Below, one piece after another: positions 33,934 through 40,881 of a stretch of 40,881 nucleotides of DNA (position 1 is the stretch's first letter; each line of letters opens with the position of its first letter). The stretch covers positions 1 through 40,881 of the forward strand of contig JBFWYO010000042.1 of NCBI GenBank assembly GCA_050186335.1, in the 5' to 3' direction. The notes beneath the pieces are model-generated. The model was not told the origin of the DNA, made no database searches, and worked only from the letters and a program-made list of their open reading frames with translations. A program made the translations under genes and the position numbers. The stretch comes from JBFWYO01 sp050186335 (GTDB lineage Bacteria > Pseudomonadota > Alphaproteobacteria > Bin65).

Positions 33934-34200
33934 GTGGTTTCCTTTGCTGTTGTGGTTACGGGCGTGGGTTCGAGGGCTTCGGCGGCGGACTCGGCACCGG
34001 CGGTGCGCAGATACGCGTCGAAGCGCGCGGCGGCGGGCGGTCGCGGCCATTCCGCGCCATGCGCGGTTGCCAGCCGTGTTCCGGCCCGAGGCCACGTGCG
34101 TCATCATTTCGCCGAACAACCCGTCGGCGACCGGCTTTATTCTGTCGGACGCCGGATCGGCGGCAAACGTCGCGCTGGTTGATAAGGTCGCTGCAATCAC
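33918..34200 (-). pseudogene. Possible frameshifted small coding remnant upstream of the CtrA-like gene
   Basis: The 415-bp stretch between the CtrA-like and OmpR-like genes holds no clean gene, but two minus-strand frames look partly coding. From GTG 34200 the frame reads VIAATLSTSATFAADPASDRIKPVADG and similar. Another frame, ending at a stop overlapping the CtrA-like start (33918-33920), reads ARFDAYLRTAGAESAAEALEP with strongly GC-rich third positions. Together they could be one small gene broken by a frameshift somewhere around 34030-34080. I recognise no family. It may also be chance in GC-rich DNA. Confidence 0.3.
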
Positions 34201-34305
34201 CGAATTCGCCCCTGCTGTGGCTCGCCCTGACGGGGCGGCCTGCGTATGGGCGAAGGTCTAGAGCGCGTCCGTTTCCCAACGATGCAACGGACGTAAAATA
34301 TTGTG

Positions 34306-34344
34306 AAAAATTGTAACGGCCGGCGGCGCTGCCGGGGCCGCCGG
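34306..34344 (-). terminator. Weak candidate terminator after the OmpR-type regulator
   Basis: On the minus strand, CCGGCGGC and GCCGCCGG (34337-34344 and 34320-34327) pair around a 9-base loop directly after the regulator stop. A TTTTT run follows at 34310-34306, but nine bases beyond the stem, which is farther than in a standard intrinsic terminator. It may work only weakly. Confidence 0.35.
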
Positions 34345-34348
34345 GCGG

Positions 34349-35128
34349 TCAGCGATCCCGGCCGGATTGCGCCAATCGCCCGGAAACCCGACGCTTCGGG
34401 CCGGATTGCACGGGTGCCGTGAACATGTAGCCGACCCCGTGCAAGGTCCGAATGTAGGCCGGTTCGTCCGGATTCTGCTCGATCTTGCGGCGCAGGCGGG
34501 AAACCAGGACGTCGATGCTGCGATCGAACGGGCCGACGTCGCGACCGCGCGTGAGATCCAACAGGCGATCGCGGCTCAAGGACTGGTTCGGACGCTCGAC
34601 CAAGACACGCAGCAGATCGAATTCCGCGCCTGTCAGCGACATTTCCGTGCCGCTTTCATGCATCAGACGACGCCCCGCCAAATCCAGCTGCCATGGGCCG
34701 AACCTCAACAGTTCGGCGGGTTTCGCGGGTGGCGCCCGTTCGGCCGGCCGGCGGCGGCGCAGCACGCTGCGCACGCGCGCCAGCAGCTCGCGCAAATCGA
34801 CCGGCTTGACGAGGTAATCGTCGGCGCCGCTTTCCAGGCCGACGATACGGTCCGTGGCATCGCCGCGCGCGGTCAGGATGATCACGCCGGCGTCGGACTG
34901 CGCCTGCAGCCAGCGTGCCAGATCGAGCCCGGATTCGCCGGGCAACCGGAGATCGACGATAACCAGGTCGAACGGCGTGCCCTTGAGCAACGTCCGCGCG
35001 GCGCGCGCATCCGCAGCCGTACGCACGATATACTGCTCGGCTTGCAAGTAAGTCTTGATCAGCAGGCTCAGATCTTCGTCGTCGTCGACAATCAGGAGCC
35101 GTTGTTTGGACGCATCTACGCCGGACAT
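34349..35128 (-). CDS. OmpR/PhoB-family response regulator
   Basis: The 259-residue two-domain regulator has a complete receiver (D15-D17 in VDDDED, phospho-acceptor D59 in IVDLRLPG, T86 and K108 in LVKPVD) and an OmpR winged helix (MSLTGAEFDLLRVL, SRDRLLDLTRGRD, RSIDVLVSRLRRKIE, YIRTLHGVGYMF). No cognate histidine kinase is adjacent. It precedes the CtrA-like/receiver/Hpt group on the same strand but is separated from it by about 415 bp, so it is probably a separate transcription unit. The target genes are unknown. Confidence 0.94.
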   Translation of the reverse strand: MSGVDASKQRLLIVDDDEDLSLLIKTYLQAEQYIVRTAADARAARTLLKGTPFDLVIVDLRLPGESGLDLARWLQAQSDAGVIILTARGDATDRIVGLESGADDYLVKPVDLRELLARVRSVLRRRRPAERAPPAKPAELLRFGPWQLDLAGRRLMHESGTEMSLTGAEFDLLRVLVERPNQSLSRDRLLDLTRGRDVGPFDRSIDVLVSRLRRKIEQNPDEPAYIRTLHGVGYMFTAPVQSGPKRRVSGRLAQSGRDR

Positions 35129-35227
35129 GACGCAAGTATCTCAAATCGTCGCCCGCTTAGACAGGCGTTGCGGGTGAGTTTCCCCGCACTTTTCCGACAT
35201 CAAGACATCATCGTAAATGCACTGTGG

Positions 35228-35233
35228 ATTATA
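35228..35233 (-). promoter_or_regulatory. Possible -10 box for the OmpR-type regulator
   Basis: A perfect TATAAT is read on the minus strand about 100 bp upstream of the regulator ATG, in a short AT-rich island (about 35205-35260) that stands out from the GC-rich surroundings. No good -35 sequence precedes it. Confidence 0.4.
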
Positions 35234-35255
35234 TTAAGCATAAATTCATTGTTAT

Positions 35256-35430
35256 TCACGCGTCTGGCAGCGCGAACGCACACCGGTCGAGCCAGAACTC
35301 AATCATCCGATTGCGCCCGCCGACCGGGTTCGCCGCCAAAGCGCGACGAAAAAACCGGCCCGCCTCGTCGAAGCGGCGCTGGACCACGGCCCGATGCGCC
35401 TGACGATAAGCTCGCGCGACAGCAGTTCGT
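35256..35430 (-). pseudogene. C-terminal remnant of a probable glycosyltransferase
   Basis: A minus-strand frame without a start codon ends at a TGA at 35256-35258. It reads AYRQAHRAVVQRRFDEAGRF, then FRRALAANP and a short Trp- and Leu-containing tail. Such an arginine-rich FDEAxxFFRRALAANP helix pair is what I expect at the C-terminus of family-2 glycosyltransferases or TPR-like tails. It starts inside the truncated epimerase fragment, so both appear to be joined by a deletion. Family assignment is from memory and tentative. Confidence 0.45.
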
Positions 35431-35562
35431 TCAGCAGCGGCCGGTCGACAGATTACCCAGCACCAGGACGCGGCGGTTTTGCGCGATCAGTGCGCACACC
35501 ACCGCCAAACCGATCAAGCCGGCGGCGCCGGTGACCGGGACCGTGTCGAACGATTTCGTCAT
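35431..35562 (-). pseudogene. N-terminal stub of an NAD-dependent sugar epimerase
   Basis: A 43-codon frame from an ATG that overlaps the acyltransferase stop (ATGA). It reads VPVTGAAGLIGLAVV, then RRVLVLGNLSTGR before a stop. This is the first beta-alpha-beta unit of extended SDR epimerases (UDP-glucose 4-epimerase type: TGGAGFIG ... VLDNLSTGR). About 270 residues of the usual protein are missing. The translational coupling to the preceding gene shows a former operon; the stub cannot be enzymatically active. Confidence 0.75.
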
Positions 35563-36286
35563 CGCGGCGGCTTCCGCCTGCTGCCCGGGCCGCGCCCGCC
35601 GCGCCAGCCGATCACCTTGGCCGGCACACCGGCCGCGATCGCGCCGGCCGGCACGTCGCGCGTGACCACGGCGCCGGCGCCGACGATGGCGCCCCGCCCC
35701 ACCGTAACACCCGGCAGCAGCGTGGCGCCGGTGCCGATATCGGCGCCCTCGCACACGCGGATGGTCTTGATGCGCAGGTCGGTCGCAATCACCGGCGCCG
35801 ACACCGGCAGTCCGGTGTGATAGGAACCGATCGCCCGCGCCCCGGGCGCCCAGCCGACATTGTCCTCGAGCACGAGATCGCGTCCGTCCAGATAGGCATG
35901 CGGGCCGATCCACACTTTGCGACCGATCACGCAACGCCCTTCGGCGCGCCCCTGGATCACCGCGTTATCGCCGATGAGAACCCCGTCGCCGAGCGAGATC
36001 GTCGCCGGATCGCGAAACGCCACATGGCGCCCGATGAGCACGCCTTGCCCGACGCGTTTGGCGAGCGCGCGCAGCACCGCGCGGCGCAGGCGCAGATCGT
36101 AATCGCCGCTGCCGCCGGATACGCGTCGTACAGCGCCAGCAGTTCGGCTGTGCTGTGGCTGGCTTTCAGATGCGCCGCGAGCGGCGCTTCGAATGCCGCA
36201 TCGCGCGCCACCGGCGCGTGGGCAAAGCGCGCCGGCACGACGCGCGCGCGCGATCTTGGCGATTTCGTCTTACGAGCCCCGGCCAT
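35559..36286 (-). pseudogene. Hexapeptide-repeat acyltransferase, apparently frameshifted
   Basis: From 36077 (GTG) to 35559 one frame encodes a 172-residue left-handed beta-helix acyltransferase of the WbbJ/LpxA-like type. It has ISLGDGVLIGDNAVIQG, the likely catalytic His in GSYHTGLP, and GAIVGAGAVVTRDVPAGAIAAGVPAKVI at the end. Homologues I recall have about 60 further residues ahead, ending LRALYDPYGDG-D-LRLRR. Exactly such a stretch (MAGARKTKSP ... ELLALYDAYP) is present in another frame from ATG 36286, and GSGDYDLRLRRAV continues in the enzyme frame. The switch falls at about 36110-36122. Either a real frameshift or a sequencing error; a shortened protein from GTG 36077 could still fold. 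Confidence 0.65.
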
Positions 36287-36424
36287 GCAACAGCAGCATC
36301 GATGTTTGCCTGATCGCATCCATCTTATGCCGCCGGTCGGCGCCTGACTATTGTGACGGCTGCGCAATTCGACGCCGAGGGCCCCGAAGGCCGGCCCATG
36401 GCGAGGCCCAAGCGCAAAATTGCC

Positions 36425-36481
36425 GGTCCCAGCCGGGGACCGTCGCCGGGTCGCGATCTGCCGACGGCGCGCCGTCGGCAG
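36425..36481. repeat. Two hairpins, one a perfect 24-bp palindrome, downstream of panB
   Basis: CTGCCGACGGCG/CGCCGTCGGCAG (36458-36481) is a perfect 24-bp palindrome starting 13 bp after the panB stop. Beside it, GGTCCC and GGGACC (36425-36441) form a 6-bp stem with a 5-base loop. No U-run follows either, so they are not standard terminators. They lie in the 208-bp gap between panB and the decayed acyltransferase, which holds no gene. REP-like elements or a factor-dependent 3' end are possible. Confidence 0.5.
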
Positions 36482-36494
36482 GAACGATCCGGCA

Positions 36495-37286
36495 TCAGAA
36501 CCCGTGTTCCGGTCCCGGGAAGGTGCCGGCCCTGACTTCCTTCACGTATGCCTCGATCGCGCCCTGGATCGACGCGGCGCCGGTCAGATAGTTTTTCACG
36601 AAGCGCGCCTTGCGGCCCGGGAAAATATCCAGCATGTCGTACACGACCAGGACCTGGCCGGAACAATCCACGCCGGCGCCGATGCCGATGGTCGGAATCG
36701 TCAGCGCCTCGGTGACGCGCTTGCCGAGCGCAGCCGGCACCGCTTCGAGCACGATCAGTCCTGCGCCGGCATCCTGCAGCGCGCGCGCATCCTTGATCAT
36801 GATTTCCGCCGCCGCGTCGGTCTTGCCCTGCACGCGATAGCCGCCCAATTGATGCACCGATTGCGGCGTCAGCCCGACATGCCCGCACACCGGCACGCCG
36901 CGCTCGACCAAAAACCTTACGGTTTCGACCATCGCGGCGCCGCCTTCGAGCTTGACCATCTGGGCGCCCGCGGCCAACAGCGGCACGGCGTTGCGCAGCG
37001 CCTGCGCCGGGCTTTCCTGATAGGTGCCGAACGGCATATCGGCTACGACGAAGCTGCGCTTGGCGCCGCGCACGACCATCGCCGTGTGATAAGCGGTCTG
37101 TTCGAGCGTCACCGGCAGCGTCGAATCGTGGCCCTGCACGACCATGCCGAGCGAATCGCCGACCAGCAGGATATCGACGCCGGCCGCATCGGAGAGTGCC
37201 GCGAAGCTGGCATCATACGACGTCAGCATGACCAGCTTTTGGCCGGCTTTGTACTGCTTCATCAGATCGGACAGGGTCAGACGCAC
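36495..37286 (-). CDS. panB: 3-methyl-2-oxobutanoate hydroxymethyltransferase
   Basis: The 263-residue PanB makes ketopantoate from alpha-ketoisovalerate and methylene-tetrahydrofolate, the first committed step to pantothenate and CoA. Family motifs are complete: LTSYDASFA, VGDSLGMV (magnesium ligand D44), VADMPFGTYQ (D83), VKLEGG (K112, E114), GHVGLTPQ and TIGIGAG. It starts with GTG at 37286 behind an AGGA ribosome binding site. It is a single housekeeping gene with no panC beside it, set between the decayed polysaccharide locus and the glutamine-synthetase-like gene. Confidence 0.96.
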   Translation of the reverse strand: MRLTLSDLMKQYKAGQKLVMLTSYDASFAALSDAAGVDILLVGDSLGMVVQGHDSTLPVTLEQTAYHTAMVVRGAKRSFVVADMPFGTYQESPAQALRNAVPLLAAGAQMVKLEGGAAMVETVRFLVERGVPVCGHVGLTPQSVHQLGGYRVQGKTDAAAEIMIKDARALQDAGAGLIVLEAVPAALGKRVTEALTIPTIGIGAGVDCSGQVLVVYDMLDIFPGRKARFVKNYLTGAASIQGAIEAYVKEVRAGTFPGPEHGF

Positions 37287-37408
37287 GGCGGCACATCCTC
37301 ACGGTCGGGCTCGGGGAGGCCTTATATAACGGTTTATGCCGCAGCGCACCATGACCACGAGAAGCGCCGGGAATCGCGGTTTGGCCGCCCCTGACGGATG
37401 TCCGGGGC

Positions 37409-38878
37409 TCAGAACATCTCGAAATATTCGCGCTGTTCCCAATCGGTGACTTCGGAGAGAAACCGCGCGATCTCGGCTTCCTTCAGCGTGATCATATAGT
37501 CGATGAAAGTGCTGCCGAACGCGTCTCTATAGAGCTTGCTTTCGCGCAGCGCCGCGACCGCTTCCATGAGACTCTTCGGCAGCATCTCGGCCTTGGTCTC
37601 GTACGGCGTATCGGACGGCAGGCTGGGCTTGAGCTTGTTGTCGATACCGTCCAGGCCGCAGACGATCTGCGACGCCATGTAAAGATAGGGGTTCGCCGCC
37701 GGTTCGCCGATGCGGTTCTCCAGCCTGGAACCCGGATCGTCCTTGCCGGTCGAGACGATGCGGATCATGGCGCCCTTCTGGTCGCGGCCCCAATTGGCGC
37801 GATCGGGCGCCAGCGAATAGGGCCGGTAGCGCTTGTAGCCGTTGATGGTGGGGGTCGAGAACACCGACGAGGCGCGCGCGTGTTTCAGCAGACCGGCAAC
37901 GAACTGTTCGCCCATCGGCGAAAGTAAAGCGGCATCGTCCGCCGGCATAAACCCGTTCTTGCCGGTTTTGCGATCGCGCAGCGATTGATGCAGGTGCCAG
38001 CCGCTGGAAAAACAATTCGGGATGCCCGGGCGACACATGAAGGTGGCGTGATAGCCGTGGCGGCGGCAGATCTGCTTCACCGAATTGCGGAACAGCGCCA
38101 TCGTGTCGGCGGATTCCAACCCGACGCCGGGATCGAAGGTGAATTCGAACTGGCTCGGCCCCAACTCGCTTTCGACCGTGCGGATCGGCAGACCGAGCGG
38201 CTTCAGATTGCGCCGCAGCAGCTGCACCACCGGATCGATCTCGTCCATGCGCATGTCGGTCAGATAATTAAAACCATGTGCGAGAAAATTCACCTCGGGC
38301 GGCGCGGCCGGCCAGGTCGCGTGCTCGGGCTCGAGTTTCGGATCGAGCAATTTAAAAACGTAGAATTCGACTTCGAGGCCCGAGACATAGTCGTAGCCGG
38401 AATCGGCCAAGCGCTTGAGCGCGTTGCGCATGATCTGGCGGGTCGAGAACGGCACCGGCGCGCCGTTCTGGAAATAGATATCGCATAGAAAGAGCCCGGT
38501 ATCCGGCGCCCAGGGCAGCACTTTGAAGGTGCCCGGATCGGGCACCATGATGAAATCGCCCGCGCCCTCCATCTCCCTCATGCCCAGGCCGGCGCCGGCG
38601 GTGAACACCGGGAGCACGGTCTTGTGCGCGGTATCCTTGGCCAGCAGCGTGGTCGTGATCGCGCAGCCGTTGCGCATGACCAGATCGAATTCCTCGGCGA
38701 CGATGGTCTTGCCGCGCAGCAGTCCGTGCTGATCGACGAAGCACAGGCGTACGACCTCGATATCCTTCTCCTGGATACGCGCAAGCGCTTGCGCCGCTTG
38801 TTCCTTCTGCTCGGCGTTCCACAACCCGAAGCGCTCGACGAAACTGGTGCGGCCGATGCTGCCGTCACGAAGACTCAT
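37409..38878 (-). CDS. Glutamine-synthetase-family ligase (gamma-glutamyl-amide synthetase type)
   Basis: A 489-residue protein with GS catalytic-domain motifs: GLEVEFYVF, ESELGPSQFEFTF, FSSGWHLHQSL (with the conserved histidine) and NPYLYMASQI. It also has the ENRIGEP block with the active-site arginine/glutamate region. It lacks the usual GlnA adenylylation context, and its N-terminal beta-grasp is of the PuuA/GlnT/AtdA1-like branch. Such enzymes join glutamate to amines (putrescine, methylamine, anilines) using ATP. ATG 38878 is 43 bp after the Rieske oxygenase stop, so the two are probably one operon. The frame extends to 39028 but only with non-family sequence. Confidence 0.88.
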   Translation of the reverse strand: MSLRDGSIGRTSFVERFGLWNAEQKEQAAQALARIQEKDIEVVRLCFVDQHGLLRGKTIVAEEFDLVMRNGCAITTTLLAKDTAHKTVLPVFTAGAGLGMREMEGAGDFIMVPDPGTFKVLPWAPDTGLFLCDIYFQNGAPVPFSTRQIMRNALKRLADSGYDYVSGLEVEFYVFKLLDPKLEPEHATWPAAPPEVNFLAHGFNYLTDMRMDEIDPVVQLLRRNLKPLGLPIRTVESELGPSQFEFTFDPGVGLESADTMALFRNSVKQICRRHGYHATFMCRPGIPNCFSSGWHLHQSLRDRKTGKNGFMPADDAALLSPMGEQFVAGLLKHARASSVFSTPTINGYKRYRPYSLAPDRANWGRDQKGAMIRIVSTGKDDPGSRLENRIGEPAANPYLYMASQIVCGLDGIDNKLKPSLPSDTPYETKAEMLPKSLMEAVAALRESKLYRDAFGSTFIDYMITLKEAEIARFLSEVTDWEQREYFEMF

Positions 38879-38921
38879 ACGCCCCTCGCCGTTCCCCGGT
38901 GGATTGCCTGATGCCGTTCGA

Positions 38922-40238
38922 TTACTGGACGGTGCCGGCCCAGGCCGATTGCCGGCGCCGCGCCCGATCGTGCGCGATCCATGCCGTCCCCCATTGATCG
39001 GCCGGGCTGACCAGATCGACCGCCACAATCGTACCCAGCGCCGCGACGTTCCCGCCCTGCGCCACGATCGGCGGCGTCTCGCCCTTGGCCGCGCCCTCGA
39101 TCCAGCGCATCAGCTGCTTGCGGTAGGCGGTGATCGCGCGGTCGGACACGCCGAGATGTTCCTGCGTGCGATCCTGGATCTTGCCGGCCGATTCGACCGC
39201 CCAGGCATCGTGCACATTGATATCGTCGCCCATGCCGGTATAGGTCGTGGTCATCTGCTCGACCGGGTCGTAACCGTAATTGTTGCCGCGGTTGCGCTTG
39301 GGCACGTAGTCGGGCGGCGCGATCAGCGGCCGGCGCTGCTCGCGCATCGCGACCTTGTCCATCTTGGTCTGGAAGCTCGAGAAGATCGCGTACCACCAGC
39401 TTTGCTCGTCGTCGATCGGCACGTGCCACTGGGTGATGATCATGTCGTCGCTGAGCGGGATGACGATGGCGTTGGGAAACATCAGATTGGTGATGCGCAC
39501 GTGCATCTTGTTCGCTTCGAGTTCGCGCAGCGCGTAGATGCGCAGGCCCCAATCGGTGTCCTCGGTCTTGATCTCCGGACATTCGTATTCGCGCATGATC
39601 TTGGTCAGCGGGCCGGCGCCCTCGGCCATCTTGTCGCGGAACTGCTTGCCGTAATTCTGCGCCGGATCGTCGTCCTCGAAGAAACGATGCAGGAACGAGA
39701 CGTGGCTCGGATCGATGCCGCCTTCGAGCGCCTGCAGCCAGTTGCAGTCGAATAATCCTTTGTAGGCGAAAGTGTACTCGTCGGGCGCTGTGAAGCAGTC
39801 GAAGTTCGGGAACAGCGGCGGTTCGCCCGGACCCATATAGGCGAACACGATGCCGTTGCGTTCGATGCACGGATAACCGGTGTGGCGGATCTTGCCGGCG
39901 AAATTGCTGCCGCGCGGCTCGGCCGGCTGCTCCAGGCAGGCGCCGGTCACGTCGTAGAGCCAGCCGTGATACGGGCAGCGCAGCCCGCCGGCTTCGAGGC
40001 GCCCGTACGACAGATCGGTGCCGCGGTGGGAGCAATGGCGGGCGATCAAGCCGTAACGGCCGTCGCCGTCGCGGAACAGCACCAGATCCTCGCCGAGCAG
40101 CTTGAGCGCCTTGACCGGCCGATTGTCCGGCAGTTCCTCGACCAACGCCGCCGGCTGCCAGTAGCGGCGCAGCAGCGCGCCGCCGCGGGTGCCGGGACCC
40201 ATGCGCGTGACCAAATCGTTCTGTTCCCTGCTCAGCAT
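38922..40238 (-). CDS. Rieske non-haem iron oxygenase, phthalate dioxygenase-like large subunit
   Basis: The 438-residue protein has the Rieske cluster ligands C69-S-H71 and C88-P-Y-H91 (C-x-H-x16-C-x2-H) and the mononuclear iron triad region D176-P-S-H179-x4-H184. The arrangement without a small beta subunit and the C-terminal region resemble phthalate 4,5-dioxygenase/vanillate-demethylase-type alpha-only oxygenases. It needs an external FMN/[2Fe-2S] reductase, not present in the window. ATG 40238 is the natural start (MLSREQNDLVTRMG); the much longer open frame to the window edge is not meaningful. It pairs with the GS-like gene just downstream. Confidence 0.92.
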   Translation of the reverse strand: MLSREQNDLVTRMGPGTRGGALLRRYWQPAALVEELPDNRPVKALKLLGEDLVLFRDGDGRYGLIARHCSHRGTDLSYGRLEAGGLRCPYHGWLYDVTGACLEQPAEPRGSNFAGKIRHTGYPCIERNGIVFAYMGPGEPPLFPNFDCFTAPDEYTFAYKGLFDCNWLQALEGGIDPSHVSFLHRFFEDDDPAQNYGKQFRDKMAEGAGPLTKIMREYECPEIKTEDTDWGLRIYALRELEANKMHVRITNLMFPNAIVIPLSDDMIITQWHVPIDDEQSWWYAIFSSFQTKMDKVAMREQRRPLIAPPDYVPKRNRGNNYGYDPVEQMTTTYTGMGDDINVHDAWAVESAGKIQDRTQEHLGVSDRAITAYRKQLMRWIEGAAKGETPPIVAQGGNVAALGTIVAVDLVSPADQWGTAWIAHDRARRRQSAWAGTVQ

Positions 40239-40366
40239 CCGCGGACACTCTCCCGAAACGCGACAAAGCCTATCTAAACCAAGGACATAAGCATAGCGGC
40301 GCCGGCCGGCCGGCCAAAGCGAAATGCTCGGCCGGGAATCCCAGGCTGTCCGTTCAGTGGACCGGT

Positions 40367-40876
40367 TCAGGCTTTGCGGTGCTGCCGGGCGCCGAACAGG
40401 TTGGACCATTGCTGCTCGGTCATCGGCACCTTCGCGGCCGGCGTGCGCGACATGACGTTGTCGTCGATCAGGCTGCCGCCGCGTTGCACGGCCGGGCGCT
40501 CGCGAATGACGTCGTACCAGCGTTTGAGATTCGGATACTCCTTGAGATCGATTTCGATCAGCCGGATCGCGCGCACCCACGGCCAGCACGCGATATCGGC
40601 GATCGAGTAGTCGCCGGCCAGGTACTCGACTTCGCCGAGCCGTCCGTCCATCACCCGCAACTGTCGGCGGCATTCGTTCAGGTAGCGATCCAGCGCATAC
40701 GGAATCTTTTCCGGCGCGTAGCGTACGAAATGGTGCGCTTGGCCGTGCATCGGCCCTATCCCGGCCATCTGAAACATCAACCATTGCATGACCAAGTGAT
40801 GCTTGCGCGGCTCGGTCGGCCAGAACTTGCCGGTCTTGTCGGCGAGATACGCGAGAATGGCGCCGGTTTCGAACAC
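40367..40876 (-). CDS. Glutathione S-transferase (YghU/YfcG-like), N-terminus missing at window edge
   Basis: 169 residues of a nu-class-like GST. The frame begins with FETGAILAYLADKTGKF (glutathione-binding segment), then GIGPMHGQAHHF, YAPEKI, EYLAGDYSIADIACWPW and a C-terminal tail. About 70 N-terminal residues (most of the thioredoxin fold) lie beyond the edge. Immediately before the GTG at 40876 the frame has TGA (40879-40877); the local sequence TTGAGTGTTCGAA would read LSVFE if one GT were duplicated. So a 2-bp deletion or an error at the sequence end probably explains the stop, rather than a genuine start here. Confidence 0.8.
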   Translation of the reverse strand: MFETGAILAYLADKTGKFWPTEPRKHHLVMQWLMFQMAGIGPMHGQAHHFVRYAPEKIPYALDRYLNECRRQLRVMDGRLGEVEYLAGDYSIADIACWPWVRAIRLIEIDLKEYPNLKRWYDVIRERPAVQRGGSLIDDNVMSRTPAAKVPMTEQQWSNLFGARQHRKA

Positions 40877-40881
40877 TCAAA

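Noticed and set aside
40290..40325. GGCCGGCCGG-type palindromic run
   Set aside because: Simple GC-rich self-complementary sequence expected by chance at this base composition.
1..40881. tRNA, rRNA, CRISPR, prophage or transposase genes
   Set aside because: Intergenic spaces are short; no clover-leaf with a CCA-type end, repeat-spacer pattern or recombinase motif was recognised by eye. A tRNAscan or CRISPR finder run would be the decisive check.

Overview
The window is GC-rich, densely packed bacterial DNA with GTG and TTG starts and many stop/start overlaps. A CtrA-type response regulator and a gene order mixing TRAP, Liv-type ABC, Rieske and P450 genes point to an alphaproteobacterium with a large capacity for aromatic or xenobiotic acids. 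I cannot place it below class. Both ends cut a gene (a UbiD-family decarboxylase on the left, a glutathione S-transferase on the right), so this may be a whole contig. No rRNA, tRNA, CRISPR array, insertion sequence or prophage was recognised.

Left part (1-18125), catabolic islands. A UbiD-like decarboxylase is divergent from a GntR/FCD regulator that leads an overlapping operon: gntR-hyuA-hyuB-dctPQM (hydantoinase/oxoprolinase-type ATP-dependent enzyme plus a TRAP uptake system). An abutting MFS gene faces it. Next is a four-gene operon that I find the most intriguing part: an FrdA-like flavoprotein lacking the usual covalent-FAD and one active-site histidine, a stand-alone 118-residue [2Fe-2S] protein with an extra residue in its cysteine motif, a 4,5-dihydroxyphthalate-decarboxylase-like protein and a PdxA-family dehydrogenase. 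A GST gene follows on the other strand. Then comes a compact trio of a secreted Vgb-like beta-propeller, a c-type cytochrome and a cytochrome P450, and a convergent SDR.

Middle part (18274-29269). livH-livM-livG-livF-acyl-CoA ligase-livK forms an import-and-activate operon ending in a terminator hairpin. An HxlR regulator is divergent from an acyl-CoA-dehydrogenase-like gene, followed by a second GST and a second MFS transporter.

Right part (29271-40881), nearly all on the minus strand. It holds epmA-epmB (elongation factor P lysylation) behind a DUF1194 secreted vWA protein, and a signalling group (HPt protein, single-domain receiver, CtrA-like regulator with a damaged acidic pocket, intact OmpR-type regulator) with no histidine kinase. 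Then comes a wrecked surface-polysaccharide locus (frameshifted acyltransferase, 43-residue epimerase stub, glycosyltransferase tail), panB, and a Rieske oxygenase/glutamine-synthetase-like pair that recalls glutamylation-dependent amine oxidation.

All product names come from reading motifs and from remembered family resemblance. No database search was run.
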